In this document: piece by piece, positions 32,376 through 40,753 of the stretch | Position numbering within the stretch: position 1 is the stretch's first letter | Layout of the letters: every line of letters begins with the position of its first letter | Source of the DNA: JBBDYH01 sp040901795 | Lineage (GTDB): Bacteria; Planctomycetota; Planctomycetia; Pirellulales; JALHPA01 | Direction of reading: 5' to 3' | Assembly (NCBI GenBank): GCA_040901795.1 | Contig: JBBDYH010000159.1 | Span: 1 to 64,000, forward strand | Length of the DNA: 64,000 nucleotides | Program-made: the position numbers and the translations under genes | Notes under the pieces: generated by a model | Databases searched by the model: none | Told to the model about the DNA's origin: nothing | Seen by the model: only the letters and a program-made list of their open reading frames with translations

Positions 32376-33508
32376 ACTCCAACCGGCGCTCACTTTCCGC
32401 ATCATTTGATGCGATTTCTTGTGCGGCGTTGCAAAACCGCAACTCGGTGGCGGCGGCGACGCCGCTTCGCAGTTCGCCTCTAAATGCCGGATGGGCCACG
32501 AGTTGGGTGATCTTGCCTGGCTGCGATTCGCAGCGCGGCCCTGGCTTTGCCATGTCTCTACTCGCCCAACGTATCACCTTCCCCTTGCGAGGCCGCATGA
32601 TGCCGGACTGCCGCGACGCTCAACACCCGCGAACCGCAGATTTGCACACCCTGGCCCCCAATTGGTCGGTCAAAGTCCGCGTCAAAAACTGGGCCCGTGC
32701 CAAAGGGATCGCTCCCAATCGCCGAAAAGTCCGTCGAGCGCACATTGGTGGCCGCAGGCTCAACGACATACGCGACGATAGCGCTCGCGCTCGTGACGTT
32801 TCTAACGGCTTAAATGATCTCTCCGGCTTCGCCGCCGCCGAGAACTACTCGCTGGCGCTGACTCGGCTGCAAGCGGGTGAGCCAATCGTCGAACCCGCCG
32901 GCTGCCCGTCGACGACATACCGCGTCCTGAAGCGGCTCTTGGACATCGCCGGTGCACTCCTGGCGTTCGTGCTGTTTTTGCCGATCTTGGTTCCCGTGTT
33001 CGTCGCGCTGTTGATCACCACGCGCGGGCGGCCGTTCTACACTCAAGAGCGCGTCGGTTACTGCGGACGGCGGTTCAAGATGATCAAGTTTCGAACGATG
33101 CGATTAGACGCCGAGAAACTGCGGCATTTGGTGCCGAACGAAAAGGACGGTCCCATCTTCAAGGCCAAAAGAGACCCCCGCATCACGCGCATCGGCAGGT
33201 GGCTGCGGAAGACGAGCATCGATGAATTGCCGCAATTGTTCAACGTGCTGATGGGCAACATGTCGCTTGTCGGGCCGCGGCCGGCCCTGGCGAAAGAAGT
33301 CGCCCAGTATGCCCCGTGGCAGCGCCGCCGGTTCTGCGTGATGCCCGGGTTAACATGCCTATGGCAGGTCAGCGGACGCTCCGATGTGGACTTTGACCAA
33401 TGGGTGCGGATGGACCTCTGGTACGTGCGACATCAGAGTCTGTGGACCGATATCAAGCTCTTGCTGCGGACGCCGTGGACCGTGATCTCGATGCGGGGGG
33501 CATACTGA
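32372..33508 (+). CDS. Undecaprenyl-phosphate sugar transferase (PF02397 type)
   Basis: The conserved catalytic domain covers the last 200 residues: STTYRVLKRLLDIAGALLAFVLFLPILVP (membrane helix), RGRPFYTQERVGYCGRRFKMIKFRTMR, KRDPRITRIGRWLRKTSIDELPQLFNVL, MSLVGPRPALAKEVAQY, and RRFCVMPGLTCLWQVSGRSDVDFDQWV. These enzymes attach the first sugar-phosphate to undecaprenyl phosphate. The start is uncertain: a TTG at 32372 overlaps the previous stop but has no clear ribosome-binding site, and the 175 residues before the catalytic domain look unconserved. ATG codons at 32552 and 32597 are alternatives. Confidence 0.85.
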   Translation: MNSNRRSLSASFDAISCAALQNRNSVAAATPLRSSPLNAGWATSWVILPGCDSQRGPGFAMSLLAQRITFPLRGRMMPDCRDAQHPRTADLHTLAPNWSVKVRVKNWARAKGIAPNRRKVRRAHIGGRRLNDIRDDSARARDVSNGLNDLSGFAAAENYSLALTRLQAGEPIVEPAGCPSTTYRVLKRLLDIAGALLAFVLFLPILVPVFVALLITTRGRPFYTQERVGYCGRRFKMIKFRTMRLDAEKLRHLVPNEKDGPIFKAKRDPRITRIGRWLRKTSIDELPQLFNVLMGNMSLVGPRPALAKEVAQYAPWQRRRFCVMPGLTCLWQVSGRSDVDFDQWVRMDLWYVRHQSLWTDIKLLLRTPWTVISMRGAY

Positions 33509-33572
33509 CCGGGCACAGAATGACGAATGACGAACCGCGTCAATGGGCTATTCTTGAGTAGCGCCTCCCGCG

Positions 33573-33594
33573 ATCAGCCGCCGGGCGCTAGCCC
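33573..33594. repeat. 22-base dispersed palindromic motif (copy 2)
   Basis: Identical to 15535-15556. Here it lies upstream of the most likely start of the glycosyltransferase gene, within the frame's dubious N-terminal extension. Confidence 0.8.
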
Positions 33595-33640
33595 CCGGTT
33601 TTTCTCGCGTCTCCGACATCAATTCAGTCGCGCTCGACGT

Positions 33641-34840
33641 ATGCCCTTTGGAACATTCATCGATGAGGCGTCCGCACCCGCACTGGAAGCGCAAGGGAGA
33701 GCGGACGGACTGGTCGCTCGTCAGACGCTCCGAGCGCTGCATGTGATCAATGGCGAGCACTATGCCGGCGCGGAGCGCGTGCAGGATCTGCTGGCGGCGC
33801 GCTTGCCCGAGTTTGGCGTCGAGACGGGCTTCGCGTGCTTGAAATCGGGCTGCTTTGCCGCGATGCGACAATCGCGCCAGACGCCGCTCGTCGAACTACC
33901 GATGCGCACGCGCTTCGACCTTCGCCCCGCCCTCCGCCTGGCGCGGCTCGTGCGGCGCGAACGATACCATCTACTGCACACGCATTCGCCCCGCGCTCTG
34001 CTGATCGCGCGGTTTGCCTCGGCACTGTGTGGCGTGCCGATCGTCCATCACGTCCACGGAAACACCTCCTCCGAAGTTGCGAGCCGTCGGTTCACTCGGC
34101 TCAACGCTTGGGCCGAGCGCAAGTCACTCCCGGCCGCCGCCGCCGTCATCGCCGTTTCGGCCAGCGTGGCATACTACTTGAGCGGGCTGGGCGTACCTGC
34201 GGAACGGCTGCACGTAGTTCCCAACGGCGTCCCGACTCGTTCGCGGTTGGCCGATCGAAGCGGTTGGCCGGCTGATGGAACTCTCGGCTTCGTCGCGCTG
34301 CTGCGGCCGCGAAAGGGGCTGGAAACATTGCTCGACGCCGCAGCTCTGCTCCGCTCGCGCGACCTTACGGCACGCCTGCGGATCGTCGGCCGGTTCGAAA
34401 CCAGCGACTACGAGCGCGAGATCCGCCGCCATGCGGAACAGCTCGGCCTTGCGGGCGTTATCGAGTGGCGCGGCTTTCAACAACGCGTCGACGCCGAGCT
34501 CGATCGGATGGACGTGTTGGTCTTCCCCAGTATCCTGCCCGAGGGGATGCCCATGGTGCTGCTCGAAGGCATGGCGGCCGGCGTGCCGATCGTCGCCAGC
34601 CGCGTCAATGGGATCACTGATGTGGTGCATGATCGTGAAGACGCGCTGCTCTTCCCGCCGGGCGACGCCGCCGCATTGGCCGACACGGTGAGTGAACTGA
34701 TCGGCAATCGCGCGCTGCAAGAGCGCTTGCGACGGACGGCGTTTGATCGCCAGCGCGAACACTTCTCGGACTCCAGCATGGCGGTAGCGGTTGCGGACAT
34801 TTATCGAGGCGTGTTAGCCCAGAAAGGAAGTCGAACATGA
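33641..34840 (+). CDS. Glycosyltransferase family 4 protein
   Basis: A 399-residue GT-B enzyme: LRALHVINGEHYAGAERVQDLLAARL is the acceptor domain, YHLLHTHSPRALLIARFAS and VVPNGVPTRSRLADRSG the linker, TLGFVALLRPRKGLETLLDAAALL begins the donor domain, and VFPSILPEGMPMVLLEGMAAGVPIVASRVNG carries the EX7E region. An earlier ATG at 33527 would translate the dispersed 22-base motif; I prefer the ATG at 33641. The TGA overlaps the next ATG (ATGA), indicating coupling with the WecB-like gene. Confidence 0.87.
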   Translation: MPFGTFIDEASAPALEAQGRADGLVARQTLRALHVINGEHYAGAERVQDLLAARLPEFGVETGFACLKSGCFAAMRQSRQTPLVELPMRTRFDLRPALRLARLVRRERYHLLHTHSPRALLIARFASALCGVPIVHHVHGNTSSEVASRRFTRLNAWAERKSLPAAAAVIAVSASVAYYLSGLGVPAERLHVVPNGVPTRSRLADRSGWPADGTLGFVALLRPRKGLETLLDAAALLRSRDLTARLRIVGRFETSDYEREIRRHAEQLGLAGVIEWRGFQQRVDAELDRMDVLVFPSILPEGMPMVLLEGMAAGVPIVASRVNGITDVVHDREDALLFPPGDAAALADTVSELIGNRALQERLRRTAFDRQREHFSDSSMAVAVADIYRGVLAQKGSRT

Positions 34841-35673
34841 GCTCAGTGCAAGTGCGCGAGCCGGACCTGCTTGTTCAGGATAAAACGATCGACTTTCCGC
34901 TCGAAATCTCGAGCCGGTTTGCCGCGGATGATAATTCGCTCGTTTCGGTGTTCGGCGTGCGGATTGCAAACCTGGATGAGGTTAGTGCCATCCGCTCGTT
35001 GGAGCAAATAATCGACGACTTCGACGGTCACGCGCGAGCCGTCTACTTCGTCAACGCGCACACGCTCAACTTCGCGGCCCGGCAGCCGGAATTTCGCGAT
35101 GTGTTGAACCGTGCCGCCTGCGTCTTCGGCGACGGGACCGGCGTGCGCTGGGCGGCACGTTGCCGCGGCGTGCGGATGAAGGCCAACTTGAACGGCACGG
35201 ACCTCGTGCCGCGGCTGTTCCACGACACCGCGGGTCGCGGCCTGCGATACTATCTGCTCGGCGCCGCGGCCGACATGGTTGCCCGCGCCGCGGCCAAGGC
35301 CGAGGAGCTTTTTCCGGGTTGGACACTGGCCGGCTACCATCACGGCTATATCGACAAGCACCGTTGTCCCGACGTAATCGAACAGATCAACGCCGCCGAG
35401 CCGCATCTGCTTCTGGTCTGCATGGGCAACCCGCTGCAGGAGCAGTGGATCGACCGGCATCTCGGCTCGCTGCGCGTGCCGATCTGCATGGGGACGGGCG
35501 CCCTCATCGACCGTTGGGCCGGCAATCTGCCCCGCGCCCCGCGCTGGATCCGCCGGCTCGGGCACGAATGGGCGCATGTTCTGCTCCAACAGCCCCACAA
35601 GTGGCGGCGGTATCTGTTGGGCAATCCGCTGTTCTTATGGCGGATGCTGGCCTGGCGCGGGCGGGATCGGTAG
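34837..35673 (+). CDS. WecB/TagA/CpsF-family glycosyltransferase
   Basis: A 278-residue GT26 enzyme that adds N-acetylmannosamine(uronate) or a related sugar to a lipid-linked acceptor. Conserved blocks: VSVFGVRIANLDEVSAI, ARAVYFVNAHTLNFAARQPEFRDVLNRAACVFGDGTGVRWAAR, NGTDLVPRLF, YYLLGAAADMVARAAAKAEELFPG, HLLLVCMGNPLQEQWIDRH, and MGTGALIDRWAGNLPRAPRWIRRLGHEWAHVLLQQPHKWRRYLLGNPLFL. The N-terminal 30 residues are extra. Last gene of the plus-strand exopolysaccharide operon. Confidence 0.9.
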   Translation: MSSVQVREPDLLVQDKTIDFPLEISSRFAADDNSLVSVFGVRIANLDEVSAIRSLEQIIDDFDGHARAVYFVNAHTLNFAARQPEFRDVLNRAACVFGDGTGVRWAARCRGVRMKANLNGTDLVPRLFHDTAGRGLRYYLLGAAADMVARAAAKAEELFPGWTLAGYHHGYIDKHRCPDVIEQINAAEPHLLLVCMGNPLQEQWIDRHLGSLRVPICMGTGALIDRWAGNLPRAPRWIRRLGHEWAHVLLQQPHKWRRYLLGNPLFLWRMLAWRGRDR

Positions 35674-35696
35674 CCGCACGTGGCCGAGCACGTAGG

Positions 35697-35720
35697 GTGG
35701 GCCGAGTCCGCGAGGCCCAC
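35697..35720. terminator. Hairpin between convergent genes
   Basis: GTGGGCC (35697-35703) pairs with GGCCCAC (35714-35720) around a 10-base loop, 24 bases after the WecB-like stop and before the convergent pilin-like gene's stop at 35763. There is no T-run. It could terminate transcription or be another dispersed palindrome. Confidence 0.45.
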
Positions 35721-35762
35721 GCGCTTGGCGCACTGGTTCGAGTTCTCCACTTACGCCGAGCG

Positions 35763-36614
35763 TCACTGCTTCAATCCTCGCTCATCACCATCCCGGTCAG
35801 GCCCGCCACGCTGGACGGCCGGTAACGTGACGCCGTCTATGTTGCTGATGTCTTCGCCTGATCTCTGCCTCGTCGCTTCGTCTAGCCCCATCTCCATCTC
35901 GAGGAATTTGAGGAACTCGTCCAACGGCGTCTGATCCGGATTCTCAGGCACAGGATCGCCCCTGCCATTGCCAAATTGCGGCTTCACGGCCAGGATTTCC
36001 TGAACCGTTACACTGCCGTCGCCATCCGCGTCGAGCGTGTCAAAGGCGGCCTCCCTGGCCGAATGCGAATCTACCAGGCAGCGAACTTCTCGGGCCGCCG
36101 CGCGCTCATCGTTGTTCCCCAACAACTCCGCGACGGTGGCGACACCTTCACGGGCGATGTTGCGAAACATCTGATTGGTCACTGCGTTAGCGCCGGGGGT
36201 CGGCGTTCGACGGATGTCACCGACTTCGTGCATTACGAAGTTAATCGAACCGGTCTTGCCCTTCAGGTAGGGCACTGCGTGAACGACGCATCCGCCGCGC
36301 CGCGCCGGCTCCACTGTGAAGACATAGCCGTCCATGATTTCCTGGATGTCATCTCTCCCTAGCGCCCCGACGTTTGGGGGGCAACGACCCTGATTCTCTT
36401 TCATGTAGAGTTGGAGCGCTGGCTGGATATTCTCGAGATGTCTTTCCGCCGCGGCGGCAGCCGCTGCCTCGCGCACCTTCTGCACCGCAGGAAGCAGCAG
36501 GCCGATCAAAATCGCGATGATCGCGATGACCACCAGCAGTTCGATCAGCGTGAATCCAACCCTCCGCTCCAGACGGGTCGACCGTTTGCTCGACAAACTC
36601 ATTGCAGTAAACAT
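35763..36614 (-). CDS. Pilin-like protein with type IV prepilin N-terminus and EF-hand
   Basis: A 283-residue protein with a class III prepilin peptide: RRVGFTLIELLVVIAIIAIL, cleaved between Gly20 and Phe21, with Glu25 at position 5 of the mature chain. The hydrophobic helix continues to about residue 45. The middle contains Cys at about 85, 110 and 176. Near residues 190-206 sits an EF-hand-like loop (AFDTLDADGDGSVTVQEIL). The tail is acidic. Planctomycetes carry many DUF1559-type proteins with this N-terminus, but the C-terminal half here does not look like the usual one. A GGAGG eight bases before the ATG supports the start. Probably surface- or periplasm-anchored and calcium-binding. Confidence 0.8.
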   Translation of the reverse strand: MFTAMSLSSKRSTRLERRVGFTLIELLVVIAIIAILIGLLLPAVQKVREAAAAAAAERHLENIQPALQLYMKENQGRCPPNVGALGRDDIQEIMDGYVFTVEPARRGGCVVHAVPYLKGKTGSINFVMHEVGDIRRTPTPGANAVTNQMFRNIAREGVATVAELLGNNDERAAAREVRCLVDSHSAREAAFDTLDADGDGSVTVQEILAVKPQFGNGRGDPVPENPDQTPLDEFLKFLEMEMGLDEATRQRSGEDISNIDGVTLPAVQRGGPDRDGDERGLKQ

Positions 36615-36982
36615 GGTGACGCCTCCTTACGACGAGATTGTGTGAGACCGACGATGCGCCAGTCGAAACGCTCCGGCTAGCCGAGCATCGCCAACCAGGA
36701 CATGGAGCATACACCATCGAAAAGCCAATAACATCAAGAATTCCCATGGCCACTCCTGAGAAACTCCGAGCACAGCCAGGGAGGAACGCGGATGAAATCA
36801 GATTGGATTGTAGTCATGGCGCGGCTCACTAACGTTGGCGTTCGTTCAGTTCGGCCGCGAAAATCGCGGTGACGCGAACTTTCGAAGCCGAGTTTGTTCG
36901 GAGGCGCGCGCCTAGGGAACGAGAGGGGGAGACTGGGAGAGAGGAAACGAGGAGAGGTGGCGAGACGCTATATCCGGCATTT
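36615..36982. other. Gene-free stretch with polypurine tract
   Basis: The 368 bases between two minus-strand genes contain no convincing gene. Positions 36915-36966 are almost entirely purine (GGGAACGAGAGGGGGAGACT and onward), a tract that on the other strand gives the CTCTCCC-rich runs common as dispersed repeats. GGCGCGCGCC, a perfect 10-base palindrome, lies at about 36902-36912. The pilin-like gene's promoter should be in 36615-36750. Confidence 0.55.
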
Positions 36983-38710
36983 CTAACCGGCCGAGGCAAT
37001 TGCACTCAGAATCTGGTTGATCAGGTCTTCACCTTCATCATCATCGAGAATGCCGGCGTTGATGAATGCCTCGAGCTGATTGATCAATGCTTCAAGTTGA
37101 TTAATCCCGGGGTTCGTCTGTCCTTGGTCGAACTTCTTAGCGGCATTGTCGAGCTTGGAAGTCAAGGAATTGCCTTGCCCATTATTCAGAATGCCCGCCG
37201 CCACGAGAGCGTCTACGTCACTGATGGCGTTGTCGATTTGCTGCTGCGTGGACAGTACGTTGATCGTCACAGTCGCAATTGCGAGCCCACCTTTGCCATC
37301 GCTGACCTCGTAGGTGAAGGTGTCGATTCCATCAAAGTCGGCGAACGGCGTGTAGGTAAACGAACCGTTGGCAATCAGTGTTAGCGCTCCGTTATCTGGG
37401 CCGCTGAGAACCTGGTTGACCGTCAGCGTGTCGCCGTCCGCGTCGCTGTCGTTGGCAAGCACGCCACTGGCGGCATCGACGACCAACGTGGCGTCTTCGT
37501 TGACCTCGTAGACGTCATCGTTGGCCACGGGCGGCTGGTTGGGGGGCGTCGAAGTATTCAACAGCACGCTCACGTTGTTCGAATTGACATTGGCGGTGGC
37601 GACGTCGGCCTTGCCGTCCCCGTTGAAGTCCCCCACCGTCATGGAACGGAGATTAGCACCTACATCGAAGTTGGCCGCCGCCGCGAAGCCCCCCTCGCCG
37701 TCGCCCAACAGCACGCTCACGTTGTTCGAACCGTAATTGGCGGCGGCGAGATCGGCCTTGCCGTCCCCGTTGAAGTCCGCCACCCTCACGGAATAGGGAG
37801 ACGAACCTACGTCGAAGTTGGCCGCCGCCGCGAAGCCCCCCAGGCCGTTGCCCAACAGCACGCTCACGTTGTTCGAACCGTAATTGGCGGCGGCGAGATC
37901 GTCCTTGCCGTCCCCGTTGAAGTCCCCCACCGTCACGGTAAAGGGATTAGTACCTGCGCCGAAGTTGGCCGCCGCCGCGAAACCCCCCAGTCCGTTGCCC
38001 AACAGCACGCTCACGTTGCTCGAAACGTAATTGGCGGTGGCGAGATCGGCCTTGCCGTCCCCGTTGAAGTCCCCCACCGTGACGGAATAGGGATCAGAAC
38101 CTACCTCGAAGTTGGCCGCCGCCGCGAAGCCCCCCTCGCCGTCGCCCAACAGCACGCTCACGCTGCTCGAATTGACATTGGCGGCGGCGAGATCGGCCTT
38201 GCCGTCCCCGTTGAAGTCCCCGACCGTCACGGAACTGGGATAAGAACCTACAACGAAGTTGGCCGCCGCCGCGAAGCCCCCCAGGCCGTTGCCCAACAGG
38301 ACGCTCACGTTGTTCGAATCGGCATTGGCGGTGGCGAGATCGGCCTTGCCGTCCCCGTTGAAGTCCCCCATCGTCACGGAAAAGGGAGTAGTACCTACGC
38401 CGAAGTTGGCCGCCGCCGCGAAGCCCCCCAGGCCGTTGCCCAACAGCACGCTCACGTTGTTCGAAAGTGAATTGGCGGCTGCGAGATCGGCCTTGCCGTC
38501 CCCGTTGAAGTCCCCCACCGTTACGGAAGTGGGAGCAAGACCTACGCCGAAGTTGACGGCGGGGCTGAAGGAGACAGCGAGAAGCGCGCGGTCTTCCAAA
38601 CGTTCGAAATGCAGTGCCCGGTTAAGACGGCCGTAGCCGGACCGCGAGCGGGACGTACTGCGTCCTGCAGATCGTGGGCGAATCACTCTTCGTAGCTCGA
38701 AAAAAGACAT
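36983..38710 (-). CDS. Secreted FG-GAP/VCBS repeat protein with cadherin-like domain
   Basis: A 575-residue extracellular protein. Residues about 35-47 (HFERLEDRALLAV) are the planctomycete LEPR-type export N-terminus. Seven tandem 49-residue FG-GAP repeats follow (about 50-390), each with the calcium-binding loop VGDFNGDGKADLA and SVLLGNGLGGFAAAANF. A cadherin-like VCBS/Big_9 domain (NQPPVANDDVYEVNEDATL ... FTYEVSDGKGGLAIATVTI) covers about 395-490, then a helical FIVAR-like tail (QQIDNAISDVDALVAAG, QLEALINQLEAFINAGILDDD). In DNA the repeats are about 147 bases long and nearly identical, so copy number could vary. Probably a surface or matrix protein; partner unknown. Confidence 0.87.
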   Translation of the reverse strand: MSFFELRRVIRPRSAGRSTSRSRSGYGRLNRALHFERLEDRALLAVSFSPAVNFGVGLAPTSVTVGDFNGDGKADLAAANSLSNNVSVLLGNGLGGFAAAANFGVGTTPFSVTMGDFNGDGKADLATANADSNNVSVLLGNGLGGFAAAANFVVGSYPSSVTVGDFNGDGKADLAAANVNSSSVSVLLGDGEGGFAAAANFEVGSDPYSVTVGDFNGDGKADLATANYVSSNVSVLLGNGLGGFAAAANFGAGTNPFTVTVGDFNGDGKDDLAAANYGSNNVSVLLGNGLGGFAAAANFDVGSSPYSVRVADFNGDGKADLAAANYGSNNVSVLLGDGEGGFAAAANFDVGANLRSMTVGDFNGDGKADVATANVNSNNVSVLLNTSTPPNQPPVANDDVYEVNEDATLVVDAASGVLANDSDADGDTLTVNQVLSGPDNGALTLIANGSFTYTPFADFDGIDTFTYEVSDGKGGLAIATVTINVLSTQQQIDNAISDVDALVAAGILNNGQGNSLTSKLDNAAKKFDQGQTNPGINQLEALINQLEAFINAGILDDDEGEDLINQILSAIASAG

Positions 38711-39180
38711 CGGATGAACATCCTCGGCGGTGAAACACGTTGTTGTGGCCTACTTCGGCGGGTCGCGACCGTCGGTGTTCGTGTACACGCGCACGGCCCC
38801 CCCTAGAAAAGACGCCGCCAAGGAGCCGTTCGCGCCGCAGAATCAGCGCCGGCGATCATTTTTATGCCGGTCAGAGCGACTTTTTGTTTTTGTTCCGGGC
38901 ATTTCATTCGCGCGCATTACGTGCACTTTGGCTGCAAAAGTCGGGCGATGTGACGGCGGATGGCCACAGACGGCGGCAGCATGGGAGCGTAGGAACAGGA
39001 ATCGGAACAGAAGGCGCGAAGGAAACGAAGGAGCGGCAGCGGTTACCTTGGTTTCGTCTATTCGCTTCGGTAAATCGCGTCGCGGACTGTTTGCCGTGTC
39101 GGAAACGACTAAAATCCCCCGTCGGTGTTCATCTGTATTTATCCTGTGACCATCTGTGTTCCTTGCCGGAGTCAAACGTA
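38711..39180. repeat. Gene-free 470-base region with composite dispersed repeats
   Basis: Open frames cross this region, but they have no conserved residues. It contains GGAACAGAAGGCGCGAAGGA and onward at 39004-39033 (family of 20910 and 22191), and the GTGTTCATCTGTATTTATCC element at 39121-39162 (family of 19294-19412). It probably also holds the promoters of the two divergent genes. Confidence 0.7.
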
Positions 39181-40524
39181 TTGGAAGCTCGCAGCGCAAT
39201 TTGTTTGGTGATTGACCGTCTGTCGGCGTCGTATGTGGGCGCCCTGGGAAATACCTGGATCCACACTCCGGCGTTCGATCGGCTGGCGGGCCAGTCGCTC
39301 GTTTTTGACCGGGCGATGATCGATTCGCCGGTGCTCGACGCGGTATATGAGAGTTTTTGGACCGGAACGGCGGCGTGGTATGCTGATTCTGCGGCGGCAG
39401 TGGCGGAAGCGGTCGGTGAGCGATCGCTGCCGAGCTGGTGCCGAAAGCACGGCGTACCGACGCTGTTGGTCACCGACGACGGCGATGTTGCCGCGCACCG
39501 GTTAGCGGGTGTGTTCGACGAAGTGGTGCACCTGTCACAACCAGAATCGCGCGAGCAAATCCGCGACGGCACACGGAGTGTGCCTACTACCGCCAGCGAT
39601 TGGCAGGAAACGCAGCTTGCGGCGTTCTTTGCCGCGGCGGTCGAGGTGTTGGAGACGCGGCGGCCCCCCGCACTCGTCTGGCTGCACACAGGCGCGCTGG
39701 GACGAGTCTGGGACAGTCCGCAAACGCTCCGCGATCAATACGCGGCGGAGGACGATCCGCCCGCGCCGTCGCTCGCCCAGCCGCCGTCCCTAGTGCTCGA
39801 CGAGCAAACAGATCCCGACATGTTGCTGGGCTTGCGGCACGCCTATGCCGGCGAAATCTCAGTGCTCGACCATTGCCTCGCCATGCTGCTCGACACGATC
39901 GACGGCGGCGATTGGCGCAACGCGTTGCTGGGGGTGACATCGTGCCGCGGCTACCCGCTCGGCGAACATGGCATTGTCGGCGACGCGCGCGAGGCGCTTT
40001 ACGGCGAGCTGGTGCGCGTGCCATTGTTCATACGCGTTCCCGGTGGTCCGAAATACGGGGCCCATAATCAGGCGCTTGTCCAGCCGGCGGACCTGCACGC
40101 GACGTTATTGGATTGGTTGTCGGCGGGTGGCTCGGCGGAAGAAACTGAGGTGGCAGGCTCGCACGGCGGTCGCTCGTTGCTTCAAGTCGATCGTGAACCA
40201 AGCAAACCCCGGGCGCTGGCAATCGCTCGCTCGAAGACCGGCGAGATTGCGCTGGCCACACCCGCCTGGTTTGTGCGCATGCCGGCTCGTGGCCAAGACC
40301 ACGGGCCTGCCGACGAATCGCAAAGCGCCAGTGGCCAGATCGTCGAGCGGCGAATCGAACTGTTTGCTCAGCCAGACGATTACTTTCAGGTGAACGAGGT
40401 CTCGGATCGCTGCCGCGATATCGTCGAAGAGTTTCGCGAGGTCGTGCAAGCGGTCGAACGCGCGAGTGTGCAAGGCGGCCAGGTGGAGTTCACGCTGTCG
40501 GCGGCGGCACTTGGAGTGCGATGA
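39181..40524 (+). CDS. Degenerate sulfatase-like protein (alkaline-phosphatase superfamily), likely inactive
   Basis: A 447-residue protein with the sulfatase fold but without its active site. ICLVIDRLSASYVGALGN matches the sulfatase start, yet the usual second metal Asp is missing. The formylglycine motif (C-x-P-S-R-x4-TG) is replaced by VYESFWTGTAAW with no Cys or Ser-x-Pro-x-Arg. The metal block SDHG...LGEHG reads TSCRGYPLGEHGI. Later HNQALVQPADLHATLLDWL is conserved. I start at a TTG (39181) with GGAG nine bases upstream; upstream frame is repeat sequence. Residues encoded at 39565-39590 (DGTRSVPTT) come from a dispersed repeat. It may have become a binding or regulatory protein. Confidence 0.65.
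   Translation: MEARSAICLVIDRLSASYVGALGNTWIHTPAFDRLAGQSLVFDRAMIDSPVLDAVYESFWTGTAAWYADSAAAVAEAVGERSLPSWCRKHGVPTLLVTDDGDVAAHRLAGVFDEVVHLSQPESREQIRDGTRSVPTTASDWQETQLAAFFAAAVEVLETRRPPALVWLHTGALGRVWDSPQTLRDQYAAEDDPPAPSLAQPPSLVLDEQTDPDMLLGLRHAYAGEISVLDHCLAMLLDTIDGGDWRNALLGVTSCRGYPLGEHGIVGDAREALYGELVRVPLFIRVPGGPKYGAHNQALVQPADLHATLLDWLSAGGSAEETEVAGSHGGRSLLQVDREPSKPRALAIARSKTGEIALATPAWFVRMPARGQDHGPADESQSASGQIVERRIELFAQPDDYFQVNEVSDRCRDIVEEFREVVQAVERASVQGGQVEFTLSAAALGVR
39565..39590. repeat. GCACACGGAGTGTGC palindromic repeat inside a gene (copy 1)
   Basis: GACGGCACACGGAGTGTGCC plus TACTAC, identical over 26 bases to 62662-62687. The core GGCACAC/GTGTGCC is a hairpin. It is in frame and encodes DGTRSVPTT within the sulfatase-like protein. 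Confidence 0.85.
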
Positions 40525-40617
40525 CTCGTCATCGCTTTGGATTTCAGTATGGTCGGATGGCCAGATCGATATGAAGTTCGAAACGGCTTTGAACTAGAGA
40601 GTGGCTTGAAAAAGAAA

Positions 40618-40635
40618 GCGGCGACGAGTCGCCGC
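40618..40635. repeat. GCGGCGAC palindrome upstream of glycosidase-like gene
   Basis: GCGGCGACGAGTCGCCGC is a perfect 8-base hairpin with a 2-base loop, in the gap after the sulfatase-like gene. It lacks a T-run, so I treat it as another dispersed palindrome that might also terminate transcription. Confidence 0.6.
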
Positions 40636-40753
40636 ACTCTAAAGAAACTACCCAGCTTGCCTAGTTCGGTTGCTCGACACTCACTATAATCCGCCCCTCG
40701 CGGGCGGCAGAGCGAGCATCGCCGCAGCCCGTCTCCTCAGACCCTTCCGGTGT

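Noticed and set aside
32365..32598. Small minus-strand frame opposite the sugar transferase N-terminus
   Set aside because: Neither strand is clearly coding here; the minus frame shows no known domain and has no supporting context, so it is not called a gene.
37560..38560. Regularly spaced repeats resembling an array
   Set aside because: Period is about 147 bases and the units are in-frame FG-GAP coding repeats; no short spacers and no cas genes, so not CRISPR.
38740..39180. N-terminal extension of the sulfatase-like frame
   Set aside because: Translated residues are repeat-derived and unconserved; homology starts only at the TTG region with an upstream GGAG.
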